Shown one piece after another: positions 32,560 through 45,876 of a stretch of 64,000 nt of DNA. The notes beneath the pieces are model-generated. The model was not told where the DNA came from and did no database searches. It was given only the letters and a program-made list of their open reading frames with translations. Origin of the DNA: Euonymus europaeus (taxonomy: Eukaryota > Streptophyta > Magnoliopsida > Celastrales > Celastraceae); NCBI GenBank assembly GCA_963580455.1, contig OY756957.1, positions 21,803,001-21,867,000 of the forward strand. The letters are read 5' to 3'. The translations under genes and the position numbers were made by a program. Every line of letters begins with the position of its first letter. Within the stretch, counting starts at the first letter, position 1.

Positions 32560-34205
32560 ACTCTCTCTGCCCCCCTCCCACCTTTCCCTCTTCCTCTCCA
32601 GCGCTTCGAACAATTCCAAATTGGATTTCCGTAATTCTCTCAGCCACGCATTATCTAGGGTTTTTCTGTGATCTTTTTTTGAATTTTTTCTGCGGCTCAG
32701 CTCAATTTTGACTGCACTTCACGCAGACAAGTTTCCATGGTAAGCGCTTCTCAATCTCTATCTCATCACCGTCTCTTCATTTTATGCCCCAAACAGGACA
32801 AGCTGATTCTTCAAACTTTGATCGGAAAAGCCTTTTTTTCTTTTAGAGAAGCTGATGTTGATCTTCCGATTTTGATCAGAAAAGCCTTTGTCTTTTAGAC
32901 AAGCTGATGTTGATTCTTTAGACATTAATCAGAAAAGCCTTTTATCTTTTAGACAAGTTGATTTGGGTTCAATTTGATTCAGTGTGTTTTTTTGATGACG
33001 GAGCCGCAGTCACTACTGCTCTTCGGGTGTGCATTGTGCAAATCTATAGCCCGCGTCAGTTCAACCATTTCATACACCAGCGCGACACGACCCATTACAC
33101 CGGGAGTTGATTTCTTTTTTTTTTGTTTGCGATTCATTTATGCTTTCTCAGCTCTCACAAGTCAAAACTCACTATTCGCCAATGATGTTTCATTAATTCA
33201 CATTTCTTCTTCTTCTTCTTCTGCAATTTTGCAATCCACATATTCAGGTTTTTCTTCAATAATATTTTCGAGAGAAACAAAGGAAAGAGGATTCCCTTGC
33301 TTTACTTCGCAAGTTACTTGTCTGTTGTTTCAGCGCCATTTTTAGTATCAAATGCTTTACTCATAATCTTTGTTCAATTTTTGGTTAGTTTCGTTTTAAA
33401 ATAATTTAAGCGAAATTCTGTGAATTTATTTGCAACCTGTGAGCTTGTGATCTGTTTGCTTTTTCAGTTTCCTTCTCCGCTTTGAATTGATATTCCTTGG
33501 CTTTCACATTTTCTTATGACATTTTCATGATGTAGCTGTGAATACATATACTACACTTATTATTTTTGCGTGCGATTCTCTTGATTTGACTCACCCTCTC
33601 TCTCTTTCAGACCTCGCATTCCACTTTTCAAGATTTCATGCAGAAATTACAATTTTTGAGCCTCCAGTGATTTTTTTTTCTTTCCTGGATCTCCAGTGTG
33701 ATCCTTCTGACAGGGGACAAGATGGATACTTTTTTCTTTCGAGGAATTTTTTTTTGTCTCTAGTATTTTTGATTAATTGAAAATGTGAATAGTCAGACTT
33801 TTGTGAGAGTGAGAGTGAGAGGGAGAGAGATTTATTTTCTTTTTCGTTGATATGGTGGATCAATTACTTAACACTTAAAAAATATTTTTTAGAGGTTCTA
33901 GGGGGTGATATTTGATGCTTCACGTGAGGAACCTACACTTATGCTTTTTTGGTTGGGGGCATTTAATTTCTTCTCTTTATGGCCCTGCTCATGGAAAATC
34001 CTCCCCTTTCTGTGAATTTAGTCTACATTCTTCCAACTTCAATATGTGAATCATCTTTTGATCCACCGCTTATTCATTGGAGTCTACCAGCTTCTTCTTC
34101 TTGGGGTATTGCAGTTTGACATGAGAGACAGATCGCGACATAACAGGAAGCTTAACTTTTTATTTTTTTCCGACTTGGATTTGCAGATACATTAATTTTT
34201 AGGAC
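32560..34205 (+). promoter_or_regulatory. BRO1 gene 5' leader exon and leader intron
   Basis: A CT-rich leader passes into 'gcagacaagtttccatg' followed by a good donor (gtaagc, GT at 32740-32741). The matching acceptor 'tggatttgcag' ends at 34186, 19 bases before the start codon at 34206. This gives a leader intron of about 1447 bp, a common arrangement in plant genes and often a positive influence on expression. The transcription start is not determinable. Open frames inside the intron (32974-33345, 33538-33780) look like chance frames. Confidence 0.6.
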
Positions 34206-37200
34206 ATGGGGTGTCTGGTGTCTACCCCAAAGGAGTCTGCTGTAAATCGGAGGCAGCCTGGAAACATTGGGGAACTTTCTGTTTATGTACCTGGTTTTCG
34301 TATTCCTAAACCAGTTGATTTTGTCCAGTCACTGGGTGACCACTTGTCTAAGAGTATATTGGACCGACTATCTGCTCTTAGAACACGTGTGGTCGTAATG
34401 GCCGGCCAAGAAGCACCGACTGTTACCAGAACAAGGAGAAAAACTGCAACACAACATGGTTTGTTGTAGCAAAGCGTGATGCTTTCTGTGATTTGTTGGG
34501 TTCTACTTCTATTACATGATATATGATACATTTTCGTCTACAGGAGGTTCAACACTGTCTGATCTTCATCAGGCTCTCGAAGATTACTTGCCAGTCCTAT
34601 TGGGATTTGTTAAAGATAGAAGCCAGCTCCAATACAGGGTACAATTTGTTTGGGCAAATCAGGAGGATGATGCAGAGGTTTGTATAGTTCAATTTTATAG
34701 TCATTATCTTGTTTCATGGTTTATGATTGTAGTATTGTACCATCTTGCTTTGATGAAATGATGGTTTGATAATATCATTGTAGGAAACATCCATGCCTAA
34801 TGCATGGTATGAGGTGTTGTCGGTTTTGCATTTGATGGCAATGCTATCACTATCACAGGCGAACTTATTGCTTCTTCCAAGATCATCTGCTGATGGTTAT
34901 CAGCCAAGAGTATCAGAAGGTAGGTCCGTTCAACAGATCTTTCCTTGCAACTTTCTACACTTTGTTGGTTATGTATTTTTTTTTTCCTTTTTCCTTTTTC
35001 CTTTTTCATTTGACTTTTATTTTTATATTTATCTTTTTTCCTTTTCCATTTTCCCTTTTCCTTTTTCCCTTTTCATTTTGCATTTTTATGTATAAATTCA
35101 TGTATGGAACCCAAATAATTATACTGCCAAATTTTGCATCATATAGCTTATTTACAGTAGTTCCTAGTTAGCACTTAGAAATTTGCAAGCTGGGATATGG
35201 ATTGATGCTGTTTTGGATGTGTCATGATTGCCTAGCAAACTGCCATGTGAACTTAAGTTACATGATAGATATAGTTATTTTTCTTTATATTTATTTATTA
35301 ATGGATAAAAAGTTTTAATCTTCATTTTTCATTATTTGCATTCTTTTATTTGTTTTGGCGAGCCTTTGATCAATATAACTTTTCTCTCATGCCTTGTTTC
35401 ATGGCACATGTGGCCTGCTCATCCATCAAACAGAATTACTATTAGGGACAAGAAAACTTTTTTTACACTTTGCATATTAAATTTGAATGTGCAAAATAAA
35501 ATTAGGGTTTGCCGAAAAGGCGTAGTAAGCAAGTTTTTACTCTAGAAAGATATGATTGATTTGCAAGCTGAGCAATGAAAAAACTATGAAAGCACTCTGT
35601 TTCTTGTACCAACCCGTCATGCACGCTGCTTCCTGTTAGTTTTTATTGATATGTAGTTCTTGCATATCTCCAAGATGGAGCCGTAGTTGATTTCAATGTC
35701 CTGAGCCCCAAACACACAATCTGGAAGGGATCATGTGACTATTTGTTTGATTTTACAGTGATTCGTAACTGATGGAAAGCTTGAGCAAGGCTTTGCAGTG
35801 ACTAGAGAAATAGTCTTCAATGCTTTAGGAAACCTTTTTGTTAGTTTGATGAATATTACTGCAAGATTCTCTATTGTATGTCTAAGTTACGGATGACTTG
35901 GTTGGGAATTTTTGCCTGTTTAAGAATGAAAAGGAAATTTTGTCCTTCCAATCAAGCTTCCTTTGTCCAATAATAATCAATATGCAGTCATGCGAATTGA
36001 GCTTGCAATGTATTTGGCAGCTTGTCTTGGTTAGTTTGTAGCTTGATTTTCCATATTCATGCATGAAATGGGAACTCTTACTAATACTTTTCTTAGTAAA
36101 GGGGTATTATTTTTATTTTTGTCTCCAGATAACAGGTGTGCTAGCATTGATATTCTCTTAAGGGCTGCAGGATACCTGGATTGTGCTGTTCGGCAGGTCC
36201 TTCCACAACTACCTAATGAAGTCAGGTTTAAAATAGAGGAAAAACTTGCTCCAAAAAAAATTCATTATGATTTTTGTTATGATTTATAAAGTTATTCTTA
36301 AATGTAATTTTGCTTTGGTTGTAGGATAAGCTTACCAGTAGATTTAGCAGAGGGAGTTCTCCGAGCACTTTGCTTGCAAGCATTGGGACAGGTATTGAAA
36401 AATTAGATTTAATTGATGTAATTATTAATAGTATGTATTAATTCAAATATATGAATGGTGTAAGACCATTGAATATATGATAAATCTGATAAAGGAGGAC
36501 AATCTTTCTTTGCCCTTTGTTTCTGATGATCATGGAAAAATTCTGCTAGCATTTGGTAGAAACCAGGTATAAATTAGCTTGATCTGTTTCACTTTCTATA
36601 CAATCTGTAATTGAGTTTCAGGCACGAATCTAGGACTTTTCCTGAATACCAAAATTGAAGAAATGTGAGCATTCACCAGGGAGTGAGGCCTTGTTTCCAT
36701 CTTCCTTCGAGGGGGTAGTTCATCACTTCTCACATAGTTAAGCGTATCATCAACAATCTAAATATAACTTTCATTTTGGGTTTAGAGGAGGTATAGCCTT
36801 GGAGTCATGAATTATATGATGTTTCCTTTTAAATTGGGGGGAAACTGAGATACAAGTTTGCATGATTTAGTACAGAAACATTCTTCACTTGCATCATCAA
36901 TTTAAAATTATACTTTTTGCTTCTGACCATCCAAATATCTATTGTGTTTGATGTCCGAATACCTTGACAAGACATGGTAAAAGATTACATTTTTCAATGT
37001 ACTCACTATACTGGCGATAAAATTCAGTACCCTTAGCATTCGCACAGCTCAGCCCAAACTTACTCTCATTGACTACAAAATTGGATTTTTGGATAACAGA
37101 GCTGGACAATAGCTTGGAACACCCTCTTTATGGTTTGTATTTGATCTAAGGTGAAAGCAAAAGCTTCATCAGGCAGAGTTTAGGATTAATCTGCTAAAGT

Positions 37201-39790
37201 AACTGCTTTTTTTGGGGGTTTTCAGAGGGTGGGCTGGGGGCACTGAAATTGAAAAATAATTGATTCATAATCGCATGCTGGAGGAATTTAAAATAATTGC
37301 AAATGGAGAAAACTGAAAAAAAAAATTGGATAAAACTTGCGGGGTGTGTTGGTTATGGTTATTCTCATAGAATGTTAAACAATAATATTTTTCTGTGGTT
37401 AACATTCTGAATTTTCGTACTTTATTTCTTTCTTTTTATTTAGTCATTATTCTGTGTTGGATGAAGGCTTTTACAATGCCCTTTTAGGAATAACTAATAC
37501 ACTTGTATCAGTAATTGAGTTACTACGGTTTCTGTGTAATCTCTGGTTTGCATCTACCTAATACTTCAACAAATTTTATTTCATAAGAAAGTGATATTAC
37601 AATATGTTTTGTAAAGAAATTTATTAAAAATATCTCTCTGTTTATACTAAGTCCAATATCTTCTCTGTTGTTCAATGCAGGGTGTTGACATTCAACTTGG
37701 AATGGCAATTGATAGTGCCAAGGCTACTCTAGCTGTGAAGCGCAGACTTGCATGTGAGATGGTAAAATACTGGCAGCAGGTATGAATACCGAATAATGTC
37801 ACTTTTGGACTGAAGTTCATGGATTTCATTTAACTTTTGCAATTTCATCATGAATTTCCCGATGTATCTACATTTATAATACTACCGATTACTTCATCTT
37901 TATTTCATTTGGCTTGCACATGATATTGTTCAGTTTCCAAGTTGAATTTTTTTCTTCTTTATAAATTACTACTATAAAGCAAAAAGTTTTTGCATTATAT
38001 GAAAGCTTTAAGCATTTAAGAGAAGGATGACTATGTTTTTTCCATATTGGGATCCAGCTTGGTGACATTTTATCACGTGTTCACCTTGTGTAGAAGGATT
38101 TTTTCAAATCTATAGATGCTACATTTGTAGTTGTTTGTTAAATGAAAAGGTGGAACCTGAAGCCTGAAACAGTAATTTTTTTTCCCGTGTGCCTACTTGG
38201 CAGGCTCAAGATAACATCATGAATCTTCCGTTGGCAAATGGTTGGGGAGAAAAGCATGTGCACTTCATAAAGTGGAAATTTGTTGAAGCAAAGGTATTTA
38301 AAAAATTCTTTAATTTCAATTTTCACATATTCTACATTCCTCAGTTATCATCCCCCCATTTTTGGCATTTTTTGGCTTGGTTAATCGCAAAATTAAAGTG
38401 ATTTCTTGTGCATTCGATTCAACCTCCTCTCTTCTTATGCATGGTTATGTCAATTGGCCTAGTGGGACTGAGTGGTGAATGTTGATTTCTTTCCACTACA
38501 TTTGATTGAATCTTATAAGTCTGTTATATCTTATGTTTTATTCAGTCAAGTAAATTGTTTTTTTTTTCCGCTCTTTATCTTGCTGGCTCTGCTAAGGCTG
38601 CTGCATATTATTACCATGGCCTGATCCTTGATGAGGGGAACACGGAGAAGTCTCATGGAATGGCTGTAGCTGCCCTGCAAGCAGCAGATGAGTATTTCAA
38701 ACAAAGTAAGAGGGCAAGCGAGGCATTTAATGCAGCTGCACCACTTTCGAGGTAATCAAATAAAGTCCTTGGGTTTTGGATTTGTTGTAGTAATAATATA
38801 TAAGTCACTCGTCCTATCAGCTTAAGCTTTTGAGACTCGTGTTTAACGAATATGACTTCCGTTCTAAGAAGGAACCTAATTTTTGTTCCGGGATAGAAAG
38901 TCTGTCATTTCTCTCATGCACAGCAAAGAGGCATGCGAAACATATTCAGAACACTGAATATCATTGTTATTGCGTGATTCATGCTTTCTTTTCTTCTTTA
39001 AATGTAAAAGTATCTGCTGATCATAAAGGTGTGCCATTTATGAAATACTAAGTTTGGACTTGTCTATGATATTTTGACAGAATTGTCATCATTACCCATT
39101 ATAATCAATATTCATCTAGAACTTTCAATTGGTTCCATAATCAACTCAATGGCTCGTGGTCTTTCCATGTGCTTGTGCGTGATAAGAAAATGGTATCGGT
39201 ATTCATTTGCTGTCCTTTTCTTGTGAACCTTTGCAGTGATCACTCAATTGCTTATTTGCAATTAGGGCGTTATTAAATAATAAGTGAATTTTTTCTTGTT
39301 GTTTCAAGGCAACTTTGTAAGTCTTGTGCCTTTCCAAACTTTACGTTTAAGAAGAGAAACATATAAGATAGATCAGCAGATTGTGTTCGTTTGCTAAATT
39401 ACCTAATCCTTATTTGTGGTTTTTGAGTAGAAACCCACCTCTTTGGGGTACCATGAAGTATCTTTCTGAGAAAATTCCAAAGGATACTTCAAGCAAGGTG
39501 CGGATAAACCGTGATTTATATTCTTATGAAAGGTAAGTGTTGTAACCAAAAAAAAAAAAAACGATTTTCATGCCTTGAGTTTAAATAAATTTCAGGTCCA
39601 GTAATCAATAATCTGGTGTACTGGTAATGTTGCCTACAGAATAATGGAGACAGCGCCGACTTTGCCAGACTTTGCATTGGCTCTGAAACCTGATGAATGC
39701 CAACTTCCTTCCGTGCATTCCTGTTGGTATGAAGAGAACTTGAGCAATGGGCAAACTGGCACCAACAAAGTTACAGGTGACAGAAGATAG
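34206..39790 (+). CDS. BRO1-domain protein, plant BROX/Alix-like
   Basis: Ten coding exons join in phase: 34206-34458, 34544-34677, 34784-34919, 36129-36225, 36325-36391, 37681-37779, 38204-38293, 38597-38751, 39431-39532, 39640-39790. All have GT...AG introns and total 1284 nt (427 residues). The product begins MGCLVSTPK, a N-myristoylation (Gly2) and likely palmitoylation (Cys3) signal, then a BRO1 domain ('SDLHQALEDYLPVLLGFVKD', 'ASIDILLRAAGYLDCAVRQV', 'DLAEGVLRALCLQALGQ', 'LAVKRRLACEMVKYWQQ', 'AAAYYYHGLILDE'). Family knowledge: BRO1 domains bind ESCRT-III Snf7/CHMP4 tails at endosomes; Arabidopsis has close homologues such as At5g14020 of similar length. There is no Alix-type proline-rich tail. 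Membrane anchoring by lipid and a role in endosomal sorting are inferred. It is the only intact host gene seen; all frames and splice sites look sound. Confidence 0.93.
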
Positions 39791-40190
39791 AGGCAAAGTG
39801 TGTATCATTTGTTACGGTTCGATGACCAATTGAAATATGGAATGGTCAACCAATAAGTGAAAGATTCTTCAGCTGTGTACTCCAATGGTCAAGTTTAGCT
39901 GTTTTTATTCCCTTCCTTTCCTTTGTAATTTTGATTCCCCCCTCCCTTCTCTTGGTGATAGTTAAAATGGATACAGTGAGCAGTGTAAAGACGAGTAGAG
40001 AAGAGATGAGAGTCTGTTGTCATTCATCGTCTCTTGGACGTCTCTTTGTGGAAGAGGTTGTGTACTGTTACAAGCAGAATTATAAACACACCATAGTGTA
40101 CCCCCCGGACACATTTACGCACAGTTACATTTCCAGTCTATATCGATCTACGACTGAAATCTTCAATAAATCACCCATATTCTAAATAGT
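39791..40190 (+). other. BRO1 gene 3' untranslated region
   Basis: After the TAG stop at 39788-39790 the sequence is T-rich and non-coding. A canonical AATAAA signal stands at 40165-40170, a plausible polyadenylation signal giving a 3' UTR of about 400 bases. Confidence 0.55.
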
Positions 40191-42149
40191 GATATTTGCA
40201 ATACAAGCAAAGAAAGTCCTTGTGCAAGTCTCTTTTGGGTGTAAATGGACTCGAGTTGTTTAAGTATGGTTTTCTTTGTTAATTCCATGCTAAAAGACAA
40301 CGAATTTGTGCATGCCTTGCGGTGGTTCGAGATTAAAGTATTTGGAGATTATTGGTACCGTTTGAGTAGAAGGCTTTGTTCTTTCGTGTGCACCTTATTA
40401 TTGCAATTAGGGAGATTCCGTGCAAATGAGCAAAATATGCGGGCATGCACCAGTCTGTTGCTGGGAATCTCCAACCAGTAATATGCAAAATGGGGATGCA
40501 AAAAGGATTTTGCATACTTCAATAGTGAAATGCAAATTCATTTGCATATTTTGATTATAGTGCACTCCAACAATTAGTATACAAAATGAGTTTTCATTTT
40601 ATTTATCCAAAAATATATGTTGAACAACTATGCAGCCAACAATTCAAGTTCAACAACCATGGAACATCAATTCAAGTTCAGCTTTACTTCATGAGTTGCA
40701 TCAGTTCAAATTTGGCTTCACTACATGTCAGATGTGCATAAACTGTATTCACTTGTTTATAAACTAATAGAGTTTCACAACAACTAGAGGGGCAAGCCCC
40801 AATAGCAGCAAGAAACAAAAGGAAAAGAGACCACACTCGAACTACAATATAACAGTAATATAATAAGTAAAAGACAAACTAAATACATCCTGATATCAGC
40901 TGAATATAGTCTCTATTAACTGGATAGGAGGGGCCAAAAACAAACCACAAGCTCCCAGTTTCATTAGAGCCTGTGACTTGTGCTCCCACAAATAGGAAAA
41001 ACCGATTCAAAGATCATTGATATCAGTAAAATCTCAAGTGTAGCAGTCTATAAAATTCAGCAGTATAACCTACATATCAACTCAATTATGCCAGTAAAAC
41101 CACTCAATACAAAACTTTCCATAGCAAAGCAACCTCAACATCTTAGTCTAAAGCATCGTCACCGAAATAAAGTGGCCCTTCTATCTTCATGTTAAGTTGG
41201 AAAGTTGAGAGAGCTCTAACCATAACCAATCCCAGAAAAATATTAGGCAATACGTCAGCTGCAAAAAAAATAATAATGAGATAGCAGCAGATCTTCTATG
41301 AGGGAGGAGGTGAAACAGTAGTAGGAAGACATAAAATCCAAACACTAACAAGCTAAAGAGGTGAGCAAGATATAAGACACGAGAGAGCTCATCACGCAGT
41401 AACCCACTTTCTTTCACCTAGTAGATGACCGAGGAAACAATACCTCATAGTAGAAGTAGGCCACAGAGTAGCGGGAGGAAATAAAACTAAACCCAACTCT
41501 CAGAACAAGGGGCTAAGTAATAATCCGCCTCTATACAGGCAATTCAACAAACACTTGATGTGCGCCAATGTTACAACTAGACAATTATAGAATTTTCACT
41601 CTAGAATACCTTAAATTATCAATAACCCAAATCCCATTTAGAACAATCGAAACCCCAAATGAAAATCATATTCATATTCCAATTTCGAACTCATTCTCAA
41701 ACAATCAAAAACCCAAATCACGACAACAATCAAACCCCACAATTATCTAATCTAAATAGAGAAGGAGGGGATAGAGAGAGGAGAATCATACTAGAGGTGG
41801 AGCGATTGAGGAAGATCGGTAAATGAAAGTTGATTTCGTCGATAGCCATTGGGAATCAACTGTGGCTTCGCGCGTTGATTTACGACCCCTTGTTTCTCTC
41901 CCTTCTGGAAACACAAATATGGGAACTAGATTTGGAGTCAGAAAGTTGGCTTGCTGAAAAGTATGAAATGGGTATGCATATCAACGGTTATGGATATGCA
42001 TACCATTTTCGACCTCTTTTGGAGTTCCCTGCCAGGACACTGGTAGTTGGATCTGCAAAGATCCTCAAAGAAATTTATCCATCTTCAAAGAAATTAGTGT
42101 TATGATTAATGACTAACAACCAAATAAAAAACAACATTACAGAAATATA
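40191..42149. other. Intergenic, with possible truncated minus-strand gene start
   Basis: No full gene is supported. Around 41870-41760 the minus strand reads like a gene start: an ATG in 'cccaatggctatcg', a short frame beginning MAIDEINFHLPIFLNRST and a GT donor at about 41793, followed by T-rich intron-like sequence. No matching downstream exons are recognised. Around 40460-40600 there are repeated words of the type 'ctccaacnantaat-tgcaaaatg', which may mark a small decayed element. Confidence 0.3.
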
Positions 42150-42254
42150 CACTCTCTCTCCTTGTGAGTGTTCTTTCTCTCTCAAACTTGGATTGGTGTG
42201 AATTTTCTCCTTGCTAAGGTTAGGGGGTGGGGGGCTGAGATCTAGACAGCTGAG

Positions 42255-45200
42255 ATGGAAGATGACCTTGAAGTTCGATGGCAGCGACTCTCTTTGACTG
42301 CGGATGAGTAAGGAAGTGCTAGTTACGAAGAGCCAAGTTACGGCTCATGACTCGGAAGTTTGATATAGCCTTCTTGGTTGTATATGGTCGACAAGATCCT
42401 TTAATCAAGAGGCGATGTGTGTAACCATGAAGAACACTTGGAAACTAGTGAAAAGGGTAGCAACCTCCATTGTTGGAGACAACCTATTTGTTGAAATTTT
42501 TTTCCAAGAGTGACCTGAATAAAGTGTTAGAAAATTACCCATGGTCCTTTGACAAATATCCTCTGTTGTTTAGGCAGTATGATAGAAACCTTAGGGTGGG
42601 AGATGTAGTTTTTGACAAGATCACGATCTGGATTCGTTTCTACAATCTTCCCTTGAAGTTGATGAATGAGGAGGTTGGATATCAGATTGGCTCAGCAGTA
42701 GGTTTAGTTGAGAAGATAGATCTGGATCGAAAAGGTTATGGTTGGGGAGAAATTTTGTGTGTGAGAGTGAAGATTAGTCTCTTGAAACCACTGCAATGAG
42801 TTGTTATGATTAATGGGGAAGTCGGTGGTGAGGCAATAAGGGTTGGTATTCAGTATGAAAGACTCCCAAATTTCTATTACCACTGTGGTTTTTTGGGCAT
42901 GTGGAGATAGATTATGAGAGGGATGGATCTGGTGGCAATTCTAACAAGTCTTATGAGATTGGTTGCGTGCTTTGAAATCACTAGGCTAACACAAGAGGGG
43001 GTGAATTGTGTTTTAAAAAATTAAGTATAAATTTCAAGAACAAAATCACAACCTAAAAACTCACAAATGATTAAGGCAATGTCAAGAATGCAAATCTGCG
43101 CACTAATCGTGTAAATGCAATTTGACCTAGCAATTCAACTCGGAATGTAACGAAATTTGATATGCAATATTACAACACCTCAATGAACACTATATCAAAA
43201 ATTCAGCTCAAAATTCTAAGTCTAGCTATATGAAAAATTCACGGATAGATTGATATTCTAGAAAATTAACAATCAAAAGTATACCTAGAATTCAATAATC
43301 ACAAGTTGTTCAACCACAAGCAATATCCCAACAAGCAATGGCAGCAAGCAACACCCTAATATCAACTTCTAAGGCACACAAATCACCAATAACACCAATA
43401 GAATGATAATAAAAAACAAGTCACTACAAGGCAGCAAGTTTAACACACAAACAAACAAGGAAATCAAAATAGTGTGCACAAGGATATATAGTGGTTCGGT
43501 GCTCACACCTACATCCACTACCTAAGCCCTCAAGCTTAGGATTTCCCAATCCACTAAAGGATATATGTGGTTTTGCAAGTTCACCACAAACTTAGGGTTT
43601 CCAAGAACACCCCAAACTTGTACACCAACAAGGTTTGAAGCTAACCTTAAACTTTCACACACCTCTCAAAGGTAATGCCATCAAAAGAGACTTTTACAAG
43701 TATTTGGATTTTGGTTCTCTCAAGATTAACTCTAGGCTATATATGATTGGAGAACACTCAAATTCACAAGATGTTGCTCAAATGGGTTTGGATTCAAATG
43801 TGTAGCAAACACTCTTGTAATCTCACACAAAGCTCACACTAGATCAAGAATAGGTTTAGGTGAAGCTTTGTTGAAGAAGGGTCCAGATTTTTGGATCTCT
43901 CTTTCAAATAGGAAGATGATGGCTTGAATGTAATCAAAGTGGTAGCAAGAAATCGCAAGGAAGAAGCTTGAATCAAGAAGATGAAGTTGAGAGCAAGTAA
44001 GCTTGAACCCTTAGTAAAAATTTGCAAAATGCTTCTTGCCCAACCTAGACGTTGCTGCCCCTATTGTTCATTCCAAACAAAACACAAACTTAGCCATTGG
44101 ATCAACACCTCTTCAAATCTTGGCCTTTCATTTTCTGTAAAATCTGGACCCTTCTTTAATTCAACCACTCTAATCCCATCCTTCAAAAATAGTGCCGTTG
44201 GCATCATTTTGTCAAGAGTTGTCATTTTGAGTTGCACCTTGTTTGGATCAATCAAATGAGTCTTCTTCATGAAGCAACTCTCTCTCAAGGAATGCCAAAC
44301 AAGTCCATCTTAAATTCTGGAAAATATTATAACTTTATGTCATCTTGTCTCTCCCTTGTCTCTTCCTTGTCTTCATAGTGCAAGTGTTAGGCACACTACC
44401 AACCAAGTATTTCAAACTTGTATTCCCTCTACTTTGTTGACTCCAAAACAAATAATAAAGCTTCTAGAAGTTCTTGAGTTAATTCTCCAGCAATAATAAC
44501 ACAAGGCACATGGCTGGAACCATTTCTTGCACACAAAGTGTCAAACATGAACCAAATAGGGTTGACCATGTCCAAACTTGTCTAAATGAGCTTCAAATCA
44601 TGATGCACAAATTTTCTCAATAGAATCATCTTCATGATACTTCAAATAGGCTCATGATGATCAGTTGATTAAGCCTACAAAAAGAATAGATGACAAAACA
44701 TCCCATTTTTGCTTGTAAGCTCAAAGAGCTTCAATGCTAGCACTTAGGTTAATCAACATGTTATAAGCTTAATAAAATACAAGTAAGCACATGATAAATC
44801 ATTTCATATATAATTGAATGTGCATACAAAATTTCACTTATAACTGAGGTCATTTGGTCATTCAATTTGATTATGCCAATCTCAACTAGCCCAGTTTAAT
44901 GACTGCACAGGTGAATTAATTTCAACAGACAAATTGAACCTGATAAGCTTAAAATTGACCTGACACTATTTGACAATGCAAAATTCCAGAGTGTCTTAAA
45001 TAATTTTCAGAACAAGAATCAAGTCAATCAGAGCTCATATGAATAAGTTATGACTGTTCAACCAACGTGTGCGCAGTGTGATGTTGTGACAGATTTTAGC
45101 ATCGAAAAATAAGTCAGTCCAGATTCATCCAATTTATATCAAACATGATCAAACATGATTCCAAAGATATATAATGAAGCTTATCCAAATTCATCCAAAG

Positions 45201-45745
45201 TTAAGCACAATCAAATAGTCCAATATGTATTTTTGCATCAAAACACAAATGTAGGACCTATGGTCCAACATGCTTCACCTCTGAGGGGGTGCCAACCAAC
45301 CAAAAAACTAGAAAAATCATTATACAATCGATTTACAAACCCAGAAGAAGAGGTCTCATCCATCAAACGAGAAACATCAAAAGAGGAATATCATAATCCA
45401 GTGGCCAATTCAAAGGTGCCATCGGAGAAACAATCAAAAAATTCTGATTACGTTATCCCTCTAGCGGAGGTACAGGTGGGGCAGGGTATGGATTCTGAAC
45501 AAAAAGCTAAGCAAGAGGTGGATGGTTTGGTAATGGCCATGACAAAAAATCATAGGGAGGATGATAATCTTATTATTAGTGATATCGATATGGGTGGGTG
45601 GGTGGTTAAGGAAGGAGTGCAATTGATAGATAAGCATGTGAAGAGGGATAAAGGAAATTGGACCATGGCAGTAAAGGAGAATGTTCAAGACTCTAGAGAG
45701 GCCATGGATATCAAGAATGTGGTATGCCCGAAAAGCAGTTTTTAG
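42255..45745 (+). pseudogene. LINE ORF1 (DUF4283, zinc knuckle), interrupted
   Basis: Start MEDDLEVRWQRLSLTADE at 42255, then frameshifts. The DUF4283 core is readable at 42410-42800 ('NYPWSFDKYPLLFRQYDRN', 'VVFDKITIWIRFYNLPLKLM', 'VEKIDLDRKGYGWGE'), followed by a zinc-knuckle remnant 'YYHCGFLGHVEIDYERD' (about 42875-42925). The LTR then intervenes. The reading resumes near 45247 ('GPMVQHASPLRG', reminiscent of the QYGPWLRASPLR motif that follows the knuckle in this family) and runs as a charged tail to 45742. In L1-type elements ORF1 binds the element RNA. No complete protein can be made. Confidence 0.8.
42965..45240 (-). mobile_element. Copia-type long LTR inserted in LINE ORF1
   Basis: The minus-strand sequence ends with 'aattcaccccctcttgtgtt' (near 43001-42980), a hallmark near the 3' end of SIRE/Tork-like copia LTRs. 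It matches the plus-strand LTR at 4390-6045 over several blocks, including 'aagcttgagggcttaggtag' (about 43520-43545). No internal coding sequence is attached, so it is probably a solo LTR. LINE ORF1 sequence stands on both sides, which fixes the boundaries to within about 20 bases. I did not find a convincing 5-bp duplication. Confidence 0.7.
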
Positions 45746-45876
45746 GATATTTTGATATCCTCAGAGGAAGATGTGGGCGAATAGGGTGCTCAGGAATCCA
45801 AGGAGGTATCAAATATAGTTGAAGGAAGACTAATGTTATCGATGGGTATTGGTCGTAACCAGGCCCTCCGGACCCA

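Noticed and set aside
32974..33780. Open frames in the BRO1 leader intron
   Set aside because: They lie between a good donor (32740) and acceptor (34186), have T-rich composition and no recognisable domain.
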